Of a DNA stretch of 64,000 nt, positions 15,916 to 24,555 are shown in pieces (position 1 is the stretch's first letter; the number at the start of each line of letters is the position of its first letter). The notes under the pieces were generated by a model. The model did not search any database. It had not been told where the DNA came from and worked only from the letters and a program-made list of their open reading frames with translations. Where the stretch lies: contig NZ_VSKK01000001.1 of NCBI RefSeq assembly GCF_008086205.1, positions 124,001 through 188,000 on the forward strand, written 5' to 3'. The position numbers and the translations under genes were made by a program. This stretch comes from Bizionia myxarmorum. Lineage in GTDB: Bacteria > Bacteroidota > Bacteroidia > Flavobacteriales > Flavobacteriaceae.

Positions 15916-16503
15916 ATGAAATTAACAGCAATTATCCAATTTTTAACGTTCGTAACAGCTTTGTTACCATTAGGAACGCAAGACGAATTAGCAAAAGGAA
16001 ACATTAGCGCACAAGATGCAGCCGTGTATATCCGTAAACAAGTTACCGCAGGTGGTAATACGATCAAGTTAATTGATGGTAAAACAGAAGAAGTAGTAGG
16101 ACTTACAAACATCGCAGGTAACAAGCTTGACGATTACCGTAATCTTATTATTGAAAGTATTTCATTCAAGTACGCAACAGATGCTACGGTAACGGATGCA
16201 GCAGCAGTAAGTTATATAACGTCTGACGTGCCATTAGCTTTACGTAATGCAGAATTAGTTTTAATTCAAGGAAACCGTACACCTATTAATATTCCAATCA
16301 TGTCTTTAATTTCTGGTAAAAATTCTTCTCCAAGTTCGGTAGATGGTGACAGATTTAAGTTAATGGTTTGGGCCTTAATTCGTGAAGGACAAAAATTTGA
16401 TTTAAACATTGAATTGCCAGAAGGTGCCGCTTTAGGTACAGGTAATCACTTTGTAGAAGTTGGGTTATTCGGTGCGCAAACTGCCTTAAAAGCTAGTGCA
16501 TAG
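15916..16503 (+). CDS. candidate major capsid protein, small beta-rich
   Basis: 195 residues. After an N-terminal helical stretch (about 1-35) the protein is almost entirely beta by pattern: short strands such as LIIESISFKY, ELVLIQGN, RFKLMVWAL and KFDLNIELP, and a last strand FVEVGLFG. The size and strand pattern fit a single jelly-roll. Its position supports high output: an AAGTAAAA-rich leader before it and a strong terminator just after it, unlike any other gene in the module. It has no HK97 signature. The capsid role is inference from these signs and needs structure prediction. Confidence 0.5.
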   Translation: MKLTAIIQFLTFVTALLPLGTQDELAKGNISAQDAAVYIRKQVTAGGNTIKLIDGKTEEVVGLTNIAGNKLDDYRNLIIESISFKYATDATVTDAAAVSYITSDVPLALRNAELVLIQGNRTPINIPIMSLISGKNSSPSSVDGDRFKLMVWALIREGQKFDLNIELPEGAALGTGNHFVEVGLFGAQTALKASA

Positions 16504-16543
16504 GTTTAAATAAAATACAACTCAAAAAACGAGTAATAACTTT

Positions 16544-16583
16544 AAAAAAAGCCAATGCAGTTATAATCTCATTGGCTTTTTTT
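16544..16583 (+). terminator. strong terminator after the candidate capsid gene
   Basis: A 14-bp perfect stem (16544-16557 with 16570-16583), 12-nt loop and a T run. It separates the candidate capsid gene from the rest of the module, which would raise the capsid transcript above downstream genes. Confidence 0.85.
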
Positions 16584-16602
16584 TATTAAAAAACCTATTA
16601 AA

Positions 16603-16971
16603 ATGAATAAAAAAAATATAGTGCATGATGTTGTAAACGCAGTCATGCTAAACTCCACAGATTTTGTAAGTGTAAAAGCTTCACTTCGGGAAGGTCGTGT
16701 GATAGGGGTCCTAGTTTACACAGATGGAACTGAAAACATAAACAATAACCTTATTTCCGTTGGTTTTAAATCGGGAAATAAAGGTTACGAAGAAGAGCCT
16801 GTTCATGTGCATAATTACAAGCACCCGGATAATGGTTATGAAGGTTTAAGACCTGTTAATTTTATTGCAGGCAGAACCGTTTTCGTGGAATTTACAGCCC
16901 TTAAAAAATTGGGCAATGATTCCGCATTTCAAGTTGTTTTTGTAATAGACACCACCGAAGAAAATTATTAA
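16603..16971 (+). CDS. small beta-rich protein, possible minor capsid protein
   Basis: 122 residues, strand-rich, with a His-containing central stretch (EEEPVHVHNYKHP). It sits 20 bp downstream of the capsid terminator, and its promoter or read-through source is not clear. The strand pattern suggests a small beta-sandwich. It may be a minor capsid or spike-base protein; no family is recognised. Confidence 0.5.
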   Translation: MNKKNIVHDVVNAVMLNSTDFVSVKASLREGRVIGVLVYTDGTENINNNLISVGFKSGNKGYEEEPVHVHNYKHPDNGYEGLRPVNFIAGRTVFVEFTALKKLGNDSAFQVVFVIDTTEENY

Positions 16972-16989
16972 TAATAACAAGCATTAGCA

Positions 16990-17316
16990 ATGGATTTAAA
17001 AGGATTTTTAGCCGAAATAACCAAGTTTTTTACTGCGTTATTCAACTTTCAAAAAACGGGAACAATGTTAATATTACATTTTTCTGAAAATGATATGTTT
17101 GAATTTCAAAACTATTATTCACCATCATTTTACAACGCGGGTACATCAACTGTTTACGTTGAAGGTATCAAAATTGAAGCGGGCGGGATTATGGAGTGGG
17201 TTAATCTTCCTTTTGCCATTTCAAACACTAAAATCAATTTTAAGTTTGAAAATAACGGCAGCCAAGTTAATGATCTTGTAGTAAGTTATGGCGTACTACA
17301 CGCCAACAATCCATAA
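16990..17316 (+). CDS. small beta-rich protein
   Basis: 108 residues. The N-terminal 22 residues are helical and amphipathic, and the rest is beta (for example TVYVEGIKIEAGGIMEWVNLPF). The last part is like the strand-turn pattern of small virion decoration or spike-base proteins. It is the third beta-rich gene in a row after the candidate capsid gene. No family recognised. Confidence 0.5.
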   Translation: MDLKGFLAEITKFFTALFNFQKTGTMLILHFSENDMFEFQNYYSPSFYNAGTSTVYVEGIKIEAGGIMEWVNLPFAISNTKINFKFENNGSQVNDLVVSYGVLHANNP

Positions 17317-17336
17317 TAAAAAACCCTCTTAACAAA

Positions 17337-18281
17337 ATGGAAAGTCCACTCGATCAATTAACCAATCAAATAACCAACCTAAAGGATAAACACGTTTTCT
17401 TTTTTCATAATTCTGCAACTAATCAAAAAATTAGTAAAGGTTATGCCGGGAAATATGAGAGTCAAAATGTTTGGCAGTTTGAAGATATTGAAAAAAAACA
17501 TGGATCTGTTTTAGGTTTCTTACAGCATTTAAAAGCCGAAGGAATGCCAGGCGTTCGTATTCAGTTTTATAAGAAAAAAGGAAACCGTTATTTAAAATCG
17601 GAAATTCCAGATGTTACCTGCATTTTAAATGCATCACAGCAGCAACCACAACAGCAAGCGCAAAAACCACAGGAAACGCCAGCTTTTCCACAACCACAAA
17701 ACTATAATATGACAGCACCACAACCACAAGCAACACTTTCAAACGTAGGTTTAGCAGGTGGGCAAAGTATTTCATTAGGTTTTGCACAGTTAATGGATTA
17801 TGAACGTAAATCTACCAGGTTAGAATTAATTGAAGCCGAAAAAAACCGTTTGGAAGCCGAAGTTTTAACCTTACGGACCGATAAGAGCGCACTTCAAGTA
17901 AAACTAGATGAAGCTACCAGCAAATGCACATTAGCAAATGATAGGTTAGAACTTGAAAAAGATAAAATTACAAGCGGTGCAAAATCTTCTTTTGAAAATT
18001 TAATGCACACACCAGCAGCCGTAGCATTTGCAGATAAGTTTCCAGAACTTTTAAAAGGGATTTTAGAATCTAAAAACCCACAAGCAAGTTTAGGCGGTGC
18101 CGTTGTAGATCCGTTTGCAGGTTTAACAGAAAAACAGGCGCAACTAATAAAATTTATCATTTCAGCCCAATTATCAGATGATATGGTTTTAAACTATTAC
18201 AACCTATTTACAGCCCTACAAAGCAACCCTAGCTTAATGGGTTCCTTTAATCAATTTATTAACCCTTCACCAACTGTATAA
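17337..18281 (+). CDS. coiled-coil hypothetical protein with a Gln/Pro linker
   Basis: 314 residues. Residues 1-95 form a small domain with Lys-rich strands. A Gln/Pro/Ala-rich linker (about 99-135) leads to a long coiled coil (about 158-205, heptad-like LEAEVLTLRTDKSALQVKL). The C-terminal part is helical. It may be a scaffolding or DNA-binding virion protein; no family is recognised. Confidence 0.55.
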   Translation: MESPLDQLTNQITNLKDKHVFFFHNSATNQKISKGYAGKYESQNVWQFEDIEKKHGSVLGFLQHLKAEGMPGVRIQFYKKKGNRYLKSEIPDVTCILNASQQQPQQQAQKPQETPAFPQPQNYNMTAPQPQATLSNVGLAGGQSISLGFAQLMDYERKSTRLELIEAEKNRLEAEVLTLRTDKSALQVKLDEATSKCTLANDRLELEKDKITSGAKSSFENLMHTPAAVAFADKFPELLKGILESKNPQASLGGAVVDPFAGLTEKQAQLIKFIISAQLSDDMVLNYYNLFTALQSNPSLMGSFNQFINPSPTV

Positions 18282-18283
18282 TT

Positions 18284-18472
18284 ATGAAAACAATAAACGT
18301 TACCGGGCAAAACGCCATGGATCTAGATGTTAGAGCCAAAGCATTAAACATTTTAAACAAACTGCCAACGCAGGAATTAGACCGTTTAGGAATGTTAGCC
18401 GACAATGAAGGCGCACGGAAAAAATTTAGTTCAAATTGGACTATGATAAAATTAATGACAGGCGTAAAATAA
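18284..18472 (+). CDS. small hypothetical protein
   Basis: 62 residues, helical and soluble, starting 2 bp after the previous stop. Its stop codon overlaps the next ATG by one base (TAATG). No family recognised. Confidence 0.5.
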   Translation: MKTINVTGQNAMDLDVRAKALNILNKLPTQELDRLGMLADNEGARKKFSSNWTMIKLMTGVK

Positions 18473-19050
18473 TGGAAACAACCACAAACAAAGTAAAAAC
18501 CGTTGCTAAAAAAGCAGTTTCAACAGCATCAAACAGCGCGAAAAAAGTAGGGAAATCCGTAGCAGACAACCCAAAGCAAACGCTTTATATTGTTGGTGGT
18601 ATTCTAGCTATTTATTTAGGTTACAGATCTGTAAAAGCTATTAATAATTTTTTTAATGGTGATGGTGATGTAGATAACACTATCAATTTTGGTTATAAAA
18701 TAGATCAAACCAAACTTTCTATTGGCACCGAGCAGGCCCGAAACTATGCCGCACAATTGCTAACGGCATTTAATCACAATGCATTTGGATCAGCCACAGA
18801 CGAAGGCACTATTTATCAAATTTTTAAGAAAATAAACCCAGAAGATTTTAAACTTATTTTCAATGAATTTGGGCAAAAAAACTATGCCGTTATTTTTGAT
18901 GGTTCACCGCCTGCCAATTGGTTTGGTGGTAATGTTTCAGAAAAACAAGATTTAATTTGGTGGTTAAAAGCAGAATTAAATTCAATTTTAGATTATGACG
19001 TTTACAAACAAGTGAAATCCATAGTAACACAAGCGGGATCCGTCTTTTAA
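18472..19050 (+). CDS. membrane-anchored hypothetical protein
   Basis: 192 residues. The start at 18472 is preferred over an upstream in-frame ATG at 18436, because it gives the TAATG stop-start overlap with the gene before. A basic N-terminus with Lys/Ala-rich helix is followed by one hydrophobic helix (TLYIVGGILAIYLGY, about residues 38-52) and a soluble helical domain of about 130 residues. This fits a virion membrane protein with its domain inside or outside the particle. No family recognised. Confidence 0.6.
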   Translation: METTTNKVKTVAKKAVSTASNSAKKVGKSVADNPKQTLYIVGGILAIYLGYRSVKAINNFFNGDGDVDNTINFGYKIDQTKLSIGTEQARNYAAQLLTAFNHNAFGSATDEGTIYQIFKKINPEDFKLIFNEFGQKNYAVIFDGSPPANWFGGNVSEKQDLIWWLKAELNSILDYDVYKQVKSIVTQAGSVF

Positions 19051-19060
19051 AAAACTACTT

Positions 19061-19486
19061 ATGAAAAAAAATATCAGTACTATAATTGGCGTAACATCTT
19101 TAGCAGCTTCTTTACTAGGTATGTATTATTTGGTAAAAAAAAATGAAGGCAATTCAGATGCTCCAAGCATAGACAACCCGTCAGAATTTCCAGAAGTAAA
19201 CCCACAGCAGCCAAACGCACTACAAGCGTTAATTGGCACAACGGTTTTAGCTAAAAAAAACAATACCACGTTATTTTCAGTTGTGGACCGTGGCACCTAT
19301 TGGGAGCGTAAAGATGATATAAGGTTAACCGCCAAAAAAGACGATCAATTAGGTAAAGTTATAGCCATTATAGCAGATGGTTTTACCACAGATACTTATG
19401 CTATTATTGATATTCCTTTTTATGTTGGCCCGGCATTAAGTCGCGGGCATGGCTTTATAAATACCAACTTTATAAAATCGTTATAA
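19061..19486 (+). CDS. N-terminally anchored hypothetical protein, SH3-like
   Basis: 141 residues. One hydrophobic helix at residues about 5-25, then a Pro/Asn-rich linker, then a strand-rich C-terminal domain (about 55-135) that could be SH3-like. SH3-like domains in cell-wall contexts bind peptidoglycan, which would suit entry or lysis; that is a guess from neighbours. Confidence 0.5.
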   Translation: MKKNISTIIGVTSLAASLLGMYYLVKKNEGNSDAPSIDNPSEFPEVNPQQPNALQALIGTTVLAKKNNTTLFSVVDRGTYWERKDDIRLTAKKDDQLGKVIAIIADGFTTDTYAIIDIPFYVGPALSRGHGFINTNFIKSL

Positions 19487-19487
19487 T

Positions 19488-19883
19488 ATGTATTCAAACC
19501 GCATACCAGCACCCATAAACACTTCAATTCCTATTGTAAGTGTTATTAGTAAAGTTATAGATATTGCCACGGGAAAACCTGTAAGCAATGTTAATATATT
19601 TGTACAAGGCAGGCCCACCACAGGAACCGCCACAGATGCAAACGGTAACTTTCAGTTAAACGCATTAATTACGGACACGCTTGTTTTTTCGCACCAAACT
19701 TATGAAACGGAAACCATGCTAGTAAACAGCGTGCAACAAACCGTTTACATGGTAGAAGGTGCCAACCAACTAGATGAAGTTGTAATAACAAACACGCCTA
19801 AAAAGAGCCGTGCAGGTTTATATATCATTGGTGCCATAATTGGCGCATTTGCTTTATATAGCGTAACCACAATGGACGAATAA
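19488..19883 (+). CDS. carboxypeptidase-regulatory-like domain protein with a C-terminal membrane helix
   Basis: 131 residues. Residues about 15-85 match the CarboxypepD_reg-like fold: strands with KVIDIATGKPVSNVNIFVQG and GTATDANGNFQLN. This domain is also found at the start of SusC/TonB-dependent receptors and adhesion proteins of Bacteroidota. After it lie a short linker and one hydrophobic helix (AGLYIIGAIIGAFALYSV) at the C-terminus. In this module it is probably a membrane-anchored surface protein of the particle. Confidence 0.7.
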   Translation: MYSNRIPAPINTSIPIVSVISKVIDIATGKPVSNVNIFVQGRPTTGTATDANGNFQLNALITDTLVFSHQTYETETMLVNSVQQTVYMVEGANQLDEVVITNTPKKSRAGLYIIGAIIGAFALYSVTTMDE

Positions 19884-19894
19884 AACCCCAAACC

Positions 19895-20497
19895 ATGTTA
19901 ATATACCAAGACAAAGTACCAAGCAACATACGCACCGCTTTCATTGCAAAAATAAAAGAGGTAAGCAGCTATTTAAACATAGATCCTAATTGGTTAATGG
20001 CTGTAATTAATTTTGAAAGCGCAGGCACATTTTCCCCAAGCATAGAAAACCATATTACAGGTGCAACCGGGTTAATTCAGTTTATGCCAAATACGGCCCA
20101 AAGTTTAGGTACTACCGTAAGCGCATTAAGCCGCATGAGTGGCGTACAGCAACTAGATTACGTAAAGCAATATTACAACCCTTATAAAACAAAAATTAAA
20201 AGTTATATAGATCTATATTTTGCAACCTTTTTCCCCATTGCCATAGGTAAAGCAGGTAATTATGTATTGCAAACCAGCCGCATACCACCAGGCGTAATAG
20301 CCACTAGCAACCCCATTTTTGATATTAACAAAGATGGTAAAATTACAAAACAGGAAGTTGAAACGGTTATGTTAAGCCGCATACCAGCAAACCTAATTCA
20401 TTTAGTACAAACCAATAAAACCATTAGCCTTTTTGGCGTTGTTGTATTTGCAGCAGCAGCCTATTACGGTGGTAAAAAATTAAAGTTATGGGAATAA
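19895..20497 (+). CDS. membrane-anchored lytic transglycosylase with an EF-hand-like loop
   Basis: 200 residues. Residues about 20-130 form a soluble-lytic-transglycosylase domain; the catalytic Glu is E41 (NFESAG) and GATGLIQFMPNTAQSLG is the standard substrate-binding stretch. Residues 143-156 (DINKDGKITKQEVE) read as a canonical EF-hand calcium loop. A hydrophobic helix follows at about 177-192 with a Lys-rich tail. It should cut peptidoglycan glycan strands during entry. A terminal membrane anchor on this enzyme is known from the internal-membrane phage PRD1 (P7). Confidence 0.8.
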   Translation: MLIYQDKVPSNIRTAFIAKIKEVSSYLNIDPNWLMAVINFESAGTFSPSIENHITGATGLIQFMPNTAQSLGTTVSALSRMSGVQQLDYVKQYYNPYKTKIKSYIDLYFATFFPIAIGKAGNYVLQTSRIPPGVIATSNPIFDINKDGKITKQEVETVMLSRIPANLIHLVQTNKTISLFGVVVFAAAAYYGGKKLKLWE

Positions 20498-23166
20498 GCA
20501 TAAAACCAAAAAATAACGGTGGTGGCGGGGCTACCATAGAGCAAGATAATATAAACAAAACCTTATATTATACGGCCGCTATTCCTTTTAATAGTATTTC
20601 AGCATTAACTAAAATTAATAACGGACCAGCTTTTGGTGTTTCTGAAATTGAAGAACCGCTATTTAAGTTTGTACAAGTTAGTCTATCACCATCAAGCGGA
20701 CTATTAAACGCCAAAGTATTCGTATATCAATTAAATAATGTAGGTAAAGGAAGTTACGGCACAGGAAACCCACCACTTACATTAAACCAAATTGAAGAAA
20801 CAGGGCAAATAGGCATAGAAGCCACAGACCTTACACAACTTGCCGACACCCAAATTATAGATTTAGGCGAAATAGGCGCAACCGAAATACACACCGCCTT
20901 TGATGCCCATACATTTATAGACGCTGAAAACCCAGTACAAGACCAAGAAGATGGCTATCGTGTAGTTAACACCTTAAACAATGGCGATTTAGTACAATAT
21001 TTATTTATTGGTTTAGGTGGAGAATATGGCACAACAGGAACGGAAATAACCCTAAAAAAAGAGTTTGTACCATTCACAGAATTACTACCAAGAAAATTAA
21101 GCGAGTTTGTAGATGATATTGGCGCAACAGACGCTATTATAGGGAACACTATTTTTATTGACACCGTAAACGGTAATGATGATACGGCTGTAATTGAAAA
21201 CCGTGGAAAGCCTTTTAAAACAGATTTTGGTGCGTATGCTGCTAGAGTGGGGTTAGTAGGTAATTGGATTTACTATTATATTGATAATAACGTTACGCGA
21301 ATAATGAATGCGCCAATATCTGGCAATAATTATTTTTTAAAAACTGATAATGGTGGCGTTTTTGATTTTAGCATGAATCCAACAATAACTAACAGCCCGG
21401 TATATCACCTCACAGTTTCTGGCTTTTTTTCAATCGATACTCCATTTTCTAATCTTTTATTTCACGGGGTTAAAAACCACGTTGGCAGTAATAAACTAAA
21501 TATTATTGCAAATAAAATCGAATTGAGCGGTTCGGCTAATCATCCTGACCATGCTGTATTTCAAGCAGATGAACTCTCAAAAATAGAATGCAATACTTTT
21601 AATCTAAATTCTATATCTGCAATAGCTTCATTTGTAGGGTTAATTAAGGTAAATAAAATTTTAAATATTCAGCAAATGCCTCGCGGATTTTACAAACAAC
21701 TTGGCACGATTTTAAGCTTTTCAAAAGATATTGAAATAAATGAAATAAATGTTGTAGGTGGTGCATCGTTCGCTAGTGGCGGGGGTGGTTATAACAAAAT
21801 AAAAATCAATAAAATTAGTGGGTTTGGAGTAGTAGAATTTTCTAGTTATGGTGTTGCTTCTACTTCATTTATAATAGATTTTAATAAAACAGTCATTGAT
21901 AATTCATTAGACATTGTTATAACATACAGATGTAGTAATTCAGATATTACCGTTACAGGGAGCATAAGTTCATATAATAAGTATATAGCGTATAACGGAC
22001 AGGCAGGCAGGTCATTTAATTATAAATTTAAAAACTTTACAGGAAAAGTAGGTGCTTTAAATAACACATTAGGTAGCTGTTATATTGAAAATTCAAATAT
22101 TGAGTTTGAAAATAGTTTAATGTATGTTTCAGAAGGCACTACGTTACTACCTGTTGTGTTTAAAGGCGTTAATAGTTTAACTTCCAACAACCCAAACCAA
22201 GAAAGCATAATTGAAGGCGCTGCAATAGGATCAATTGTTGATGTTTACGGGGTTCTAACCACCAATATAAAAAGTTTCGGTAAAAATATTACCGCTATAC
22301 AACATAACAACACGTTTAAGGACAAAAAAAATGAGCTGGTAGTAAGAAGTAGATATGAATTAATTAATCGCACTTTAGACACCAACACAACCTATATAGT
22401 TGATGGCACAATAACACTTTTAGCAGGTGAATTTATAGAAGTTCCAGCAGGCGGAAACCTAACCCTAAACGGTTACGGTCTGGAAGCCAGTAAAATAATA
22501 AAAGACGTAGCAGGCGAAAGTATTTTTAGCAGTCCTGTTGGTGGTTCTGGTGGTATGCAAATTGATAGCTTAAAATTAAGCACCCCACAAAGCGGAATTT
22601 TCAACCTTACAGATGCCACAGGCTTTAATGCCTTGGAGTTTATAAAAGTAAACTTTGAAGATTGCGCCAGTTTAGGCGAAATGAAAGGTTTTCGTCAAGG
22701 CTTATGGACTAATATAGGTATGTTTAGTTGTGCAGATGGTTTAACGCTTACAGGAACATGGTTAGGTGGTTTCCGTACCAAAGAAGTAATTGTGCGCAAT
22801 CTTACAGGCACAACAGGAACACTCTTTAAAAAAGGCGCAGGATTAGATTTTAAAAGCCGGTTTTACACAGATGCAAATATTGACATTCCAACAGGGTGGA
22901 AAATAGCAGATTTTGAAGCTGCTAACTTTTCAAACCCAAAAACCTTCCAGCTTCAAAACATGATTGTTACACGAGCAGGCGTAAGTAATGAAACCGATGC
23001 TTTGTACGTGCCAAACATAACCGAAGAAAGTCCAAAATGTGATTGGGCAGGAAATGTGGGTATGCCTAATAGTTCCATAGAGTTTCAAAAATTACGCAGT
23101 CCAGATAATACCGTTTTTAAATTAACGGTAGATAATGCAGGCGTTGTAACGGCAACAAGCGTATAA
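20488..23166 (+). CDS. large beta-rich spike or receptor-binding protein
   Basis: 892 residues, by far the largest protein of the middle module. It overlaps the transglycosylase by 10 bp. Residues about 215-240 have the FIDTVNGNDDTAV...GKPFKT stretch seen at the start of right-handed beta-helix domains of phage spikes. Long stretches of short strands with Asn/Gly turns (about 240-560) fit a beta helix, and a second beta-rich section fills the C-terminal part. It probably recognises or degrades a surface glycan; catalytic residues cannot be named. Confidence 0.65.
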   Translation: MGISIKPKNNGGGGATIEQDNINKTLYYTAAIPFNSISALTKINNGPAFGVSEIEEPLFKFVQVSLSPSSGLLNAKVFVYQLNNVGKGSYGTGNPPLTLNQIEETGQIGIEATDLTQLADTQIIDLGEIGATEIHTAFDAHTFIDAENPVQDQEDGYRVVNTLNNGDLVQYLFIGLGGEYGTTGTEITLKKEFVPFTELLPRKLSEFVDDIGATDAIIGNTIFIDTVNGNDDTAVIENRGKPFKTDFGAYAARVGLVGNWIYYYIDNNVTRIMNAPISGNNYFLKTDNGGVFDFSMNPTITNSPVYHLTVSGFFSIDTPFSNLLFHGVKNHVGSNKLNIIANKIELSGSANHPDHAVFQADELSKIECNTFNLNSISAIASFVGLIKVNKILNIQQMPRGFYKQLGTILSFSKDIEINEINVVGGASFASGGGGYNKIKINKISGFGVVEFSSYGVASTSFIIDFNKTVIDNSLDIVITYRCSNSDITVTGSISSYNKYIAYNGQAGRSFNYKFKNFTGKVGALNNTLGSCYIENSNIEFENSLMYVSEGTTLLPVVFKGVNSLTSNNPNQESIIEGAAIGSIVDVYGVLTTNIKSFGKNITAIQHNNTFKDKKNELVVRSRYELINRTLDTNTTYIVDGTITLLAGEFIEVPAGGNLTLNGYGLEASKIIKDVAGESIFSSPVGGSGGMQIDSLKLSTPQSGIFNLTDATGFNALEFIKVNFEDCASLGEMKGFRQGLWTNIGMFSCADGLTLTGTWLGGFRTKEVIVRNLTGTTGTLFKKGAGLDFKSRFYTDANIDIPTGWKIADFEAANFSNPKTFQLQNMIVTRAGVSNETDALYVPNITEESPKCDWAGNVGMPNSSIEFQKLRSPDNTVFKLTVDNAGVVTATSV

Positions 23167-23168
23167 AC

Positions 23169-23315
23169 ATGAGAGAGCCGCGGCAAATAGAGCAAACGCA
23201 AAAAGATTTTAATAATCTAACAGAAATACAAAAAGCAATTGTAAACCTGCGTGCTATTAGCCAATTTAAGCTACCAAAACAAAACCGCGTAAAACCAGAA
23301 GATTTGCTAAAATAA
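23169..23315 (+). CDS. 48-residue hypothetical protein
   Basis: Found by hand; starts 2 bp after the spike gene. Polar and helical, with a basic C-terminal half. Small proteins here often serve as spike chaperones; nothing in the sequence shows it. Confidence 0.45.
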   Translation: MREPRQIEQTQKDFNNLTEIQKAIVNLRAISQFKLPKQNRVKPEDLLK

Positions 23316-23342
23316 ACTAAAAATTGAGGGATTTTTAAAACA

Positions 23343-23681
23343 ATGATAGAACAACTTAAAGAATTTGGAAACTGGTTTTTAAAACAAACCAAAACCAACC
23401 AAATAGCCGTACTCCTTTTGGGTATTTTATCTGTTGCCTACTTTGACAGAGCCGATTTTAAAAAAGAATTACAAGCCCTCAAATATGACAGGAAAAGAAA
23501 TGATAGTACTTATGTTGCTAGAATTGATAATCTCAATCGCGATTTTCAAATCAAAATTAATGAGTGCAACAAGGAAAAAAATAGGATTTATTATGAACAA
23601 AACGAAGTGTATCGTAAAAAATTTGAAGAAGTATTTTTAAAAACAGATTTTATATATCAACAAGAAATTCAAAAGAAATGA
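23343..23681 (+). CDS. membrane protein with periplasmic coiled coil, possible inner spanin
   Basis: 112 residues. One membrane helix (AVLLLGILSVAYF, about residues 22-34) and then a charged coiled coil to the end. Its stop overlaps the start of the next gene (ATGA), and the next gene is a short exported protein. That pairing recalls an i-spanin/o-spanin pair, but no spanin signature proves it. Confidence 0.5.
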   Translation: MIEQLKEFGNWFLKQTKTNQIAVLLLGILSVAYFDRADFKKELQALKYDRKRNDSTYVARIDNLNRDFQIKINECNKEKNRIYYEQNEVYRKKFEEVFLKTDFIYQQEIQKK

Positions 23682-23887
23682 AAAGCGTAATATATTTTTG
23701 TATTGCCATAGGCTGTGCCTGGGTAGTTTTAGAACCCAAAAATAAGTATGTAGCACCACAACTTCCAAAGGGTGAACTTTATTACAGTTCAGAACTGCCA
23801 GATCACAACATAGCTATTGATAGTTTAATTATTAAAATTGAAAAAAATCTAGATTACTTTAAACAGGAACAACTAACGCAAAACTAA
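23678..23887 (+). CDS. short exported protein, possible outer spanin partner
   Basis: 69 residues with an N-terminal hydrophobic stretch ending near a Cys (FCIAIGCAWVV), perhaps a lipoprotein, though the lipobox is poor. The ATG overlaps the upstream stop by four bases. It lies between a spanin-like protein and the M15 peptidase, so lysis is a reasonable guess. Confidence 0.4.
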   Translation: MKSVIYFCIAIGCAWVVLEPKNKYVAPQLPKGELYYSSELPDHNIAIDSLIIKIEKNLDYFKQEQLTQN

Positions 23888-23891
23888 AACC

Positions 23892-24326
23892 ATGTACAAG
23901 CCTAAAAATTACGAATTAAGCGAGTTGGCCCACCCGCAAATAATAAAAGCCATTGGCGTAAAAAACACATGGCGAAGGTTGGACGAACAATGTTTAAGAG
24001 ATATGCAAACTATTAACGATGAATGGCGTAAAATCCATAATTCGGGTATTTATTGCAATAGGCTTAATTTGGGTTTAGATTCTCGCGGGTTAAGACCGCC
24101 TAATGATCCAGATGGCTCATTTTATTCAACTCATAAAAACGGCAACACTTTTGATTTGGAACCCGTAAACGGCAAAATAGAAGAATTATACAAGTTTATA
24201 ATTCAGCTAATAAAAGACGGTAAATTATTAAAGTTAAACACCCTAGAAAACTTTGCCGATACCGTAAAATGGGTACACGTTGGCTATATGAATACCACCG
24301 AAAAACCATTAATAATTTTTTTATAA
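23892..24326 (+). CDS. M15-type peptidase, probable endolysin
   Basis: 144 residues. The zinc site of the M15 (D-Ala-D-Ala carboxypeptidase / endolysin) family is visible: H81 and D88 in SSxHxxGxxxD form (STHKNGNTFDLE) and H129 in KWVHVGYM. Length suits a single-domain endolysin. No signal peptide is seen, so release would depend on a holin; a holin-like gene follows 22 bp later. It would cut the peptide part of the cell wall at lysis. Confidence 0.8.
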   Translation: MYKPKNYELSELAHPQIIKAIGVKNTWRRLDEQCLRDMQTINDEWRKIHNSGIYCNRLNLGLDSRGLRPPNDPDGSFYSTHKNGNTFDLEPVNGKIEELYKFIIQLIKDGKLLKLNTLENFADTVKWVHVGYMNTTEKPLIIFL

Positions 24327-24348
24327 ACCATAATAACACCACAACACT

Positions 24349-24549
24349 ATGTTTAACATGAAAGCAGCCGTAAAAAAGCACGCAAAAACCACAGTAGTAA
24401 CCATTATAGCTATAATTACGGCCTTATGGAATACACTAACAGAAAATGCCGAGTTGTTTGGCTTATCTAGCCAAGTAATTATGATTGGTGCCATAGTACT
24501 AGCGGCAATTGCAATGGTAGTAAATATGCTAACAAGCAACCAAGAGTAA
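24349..24549 (+). CDS. small holin-like membrane protein
   Basis: 66 residues with two hydrophobic helices (about 18-32 and 43-60), a basic N-terminus and a short polar tail. It sits directly after the M15 peptidase and has a leader-motif copy at 24327-24345. Size, topology and place fit a class II holin, but families of holins are not recognisable by motif. Confidence 0.55.
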   Translation: MFNMKAAVKKHAKTTVVTIIAIITALWNTLTENAELFGLSSQVIMIGAIVLAAIAMVVNMLTSNQE

Positions 24550-24555
24550 AACCAT

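Noticed and set aside
18436-18471. Upstream ATG of the 18472 gene
   Set aside because: It would overlap the preceding gene by 37 bp; the TAATG overlap at 18472 is the usual arrangement in this element.
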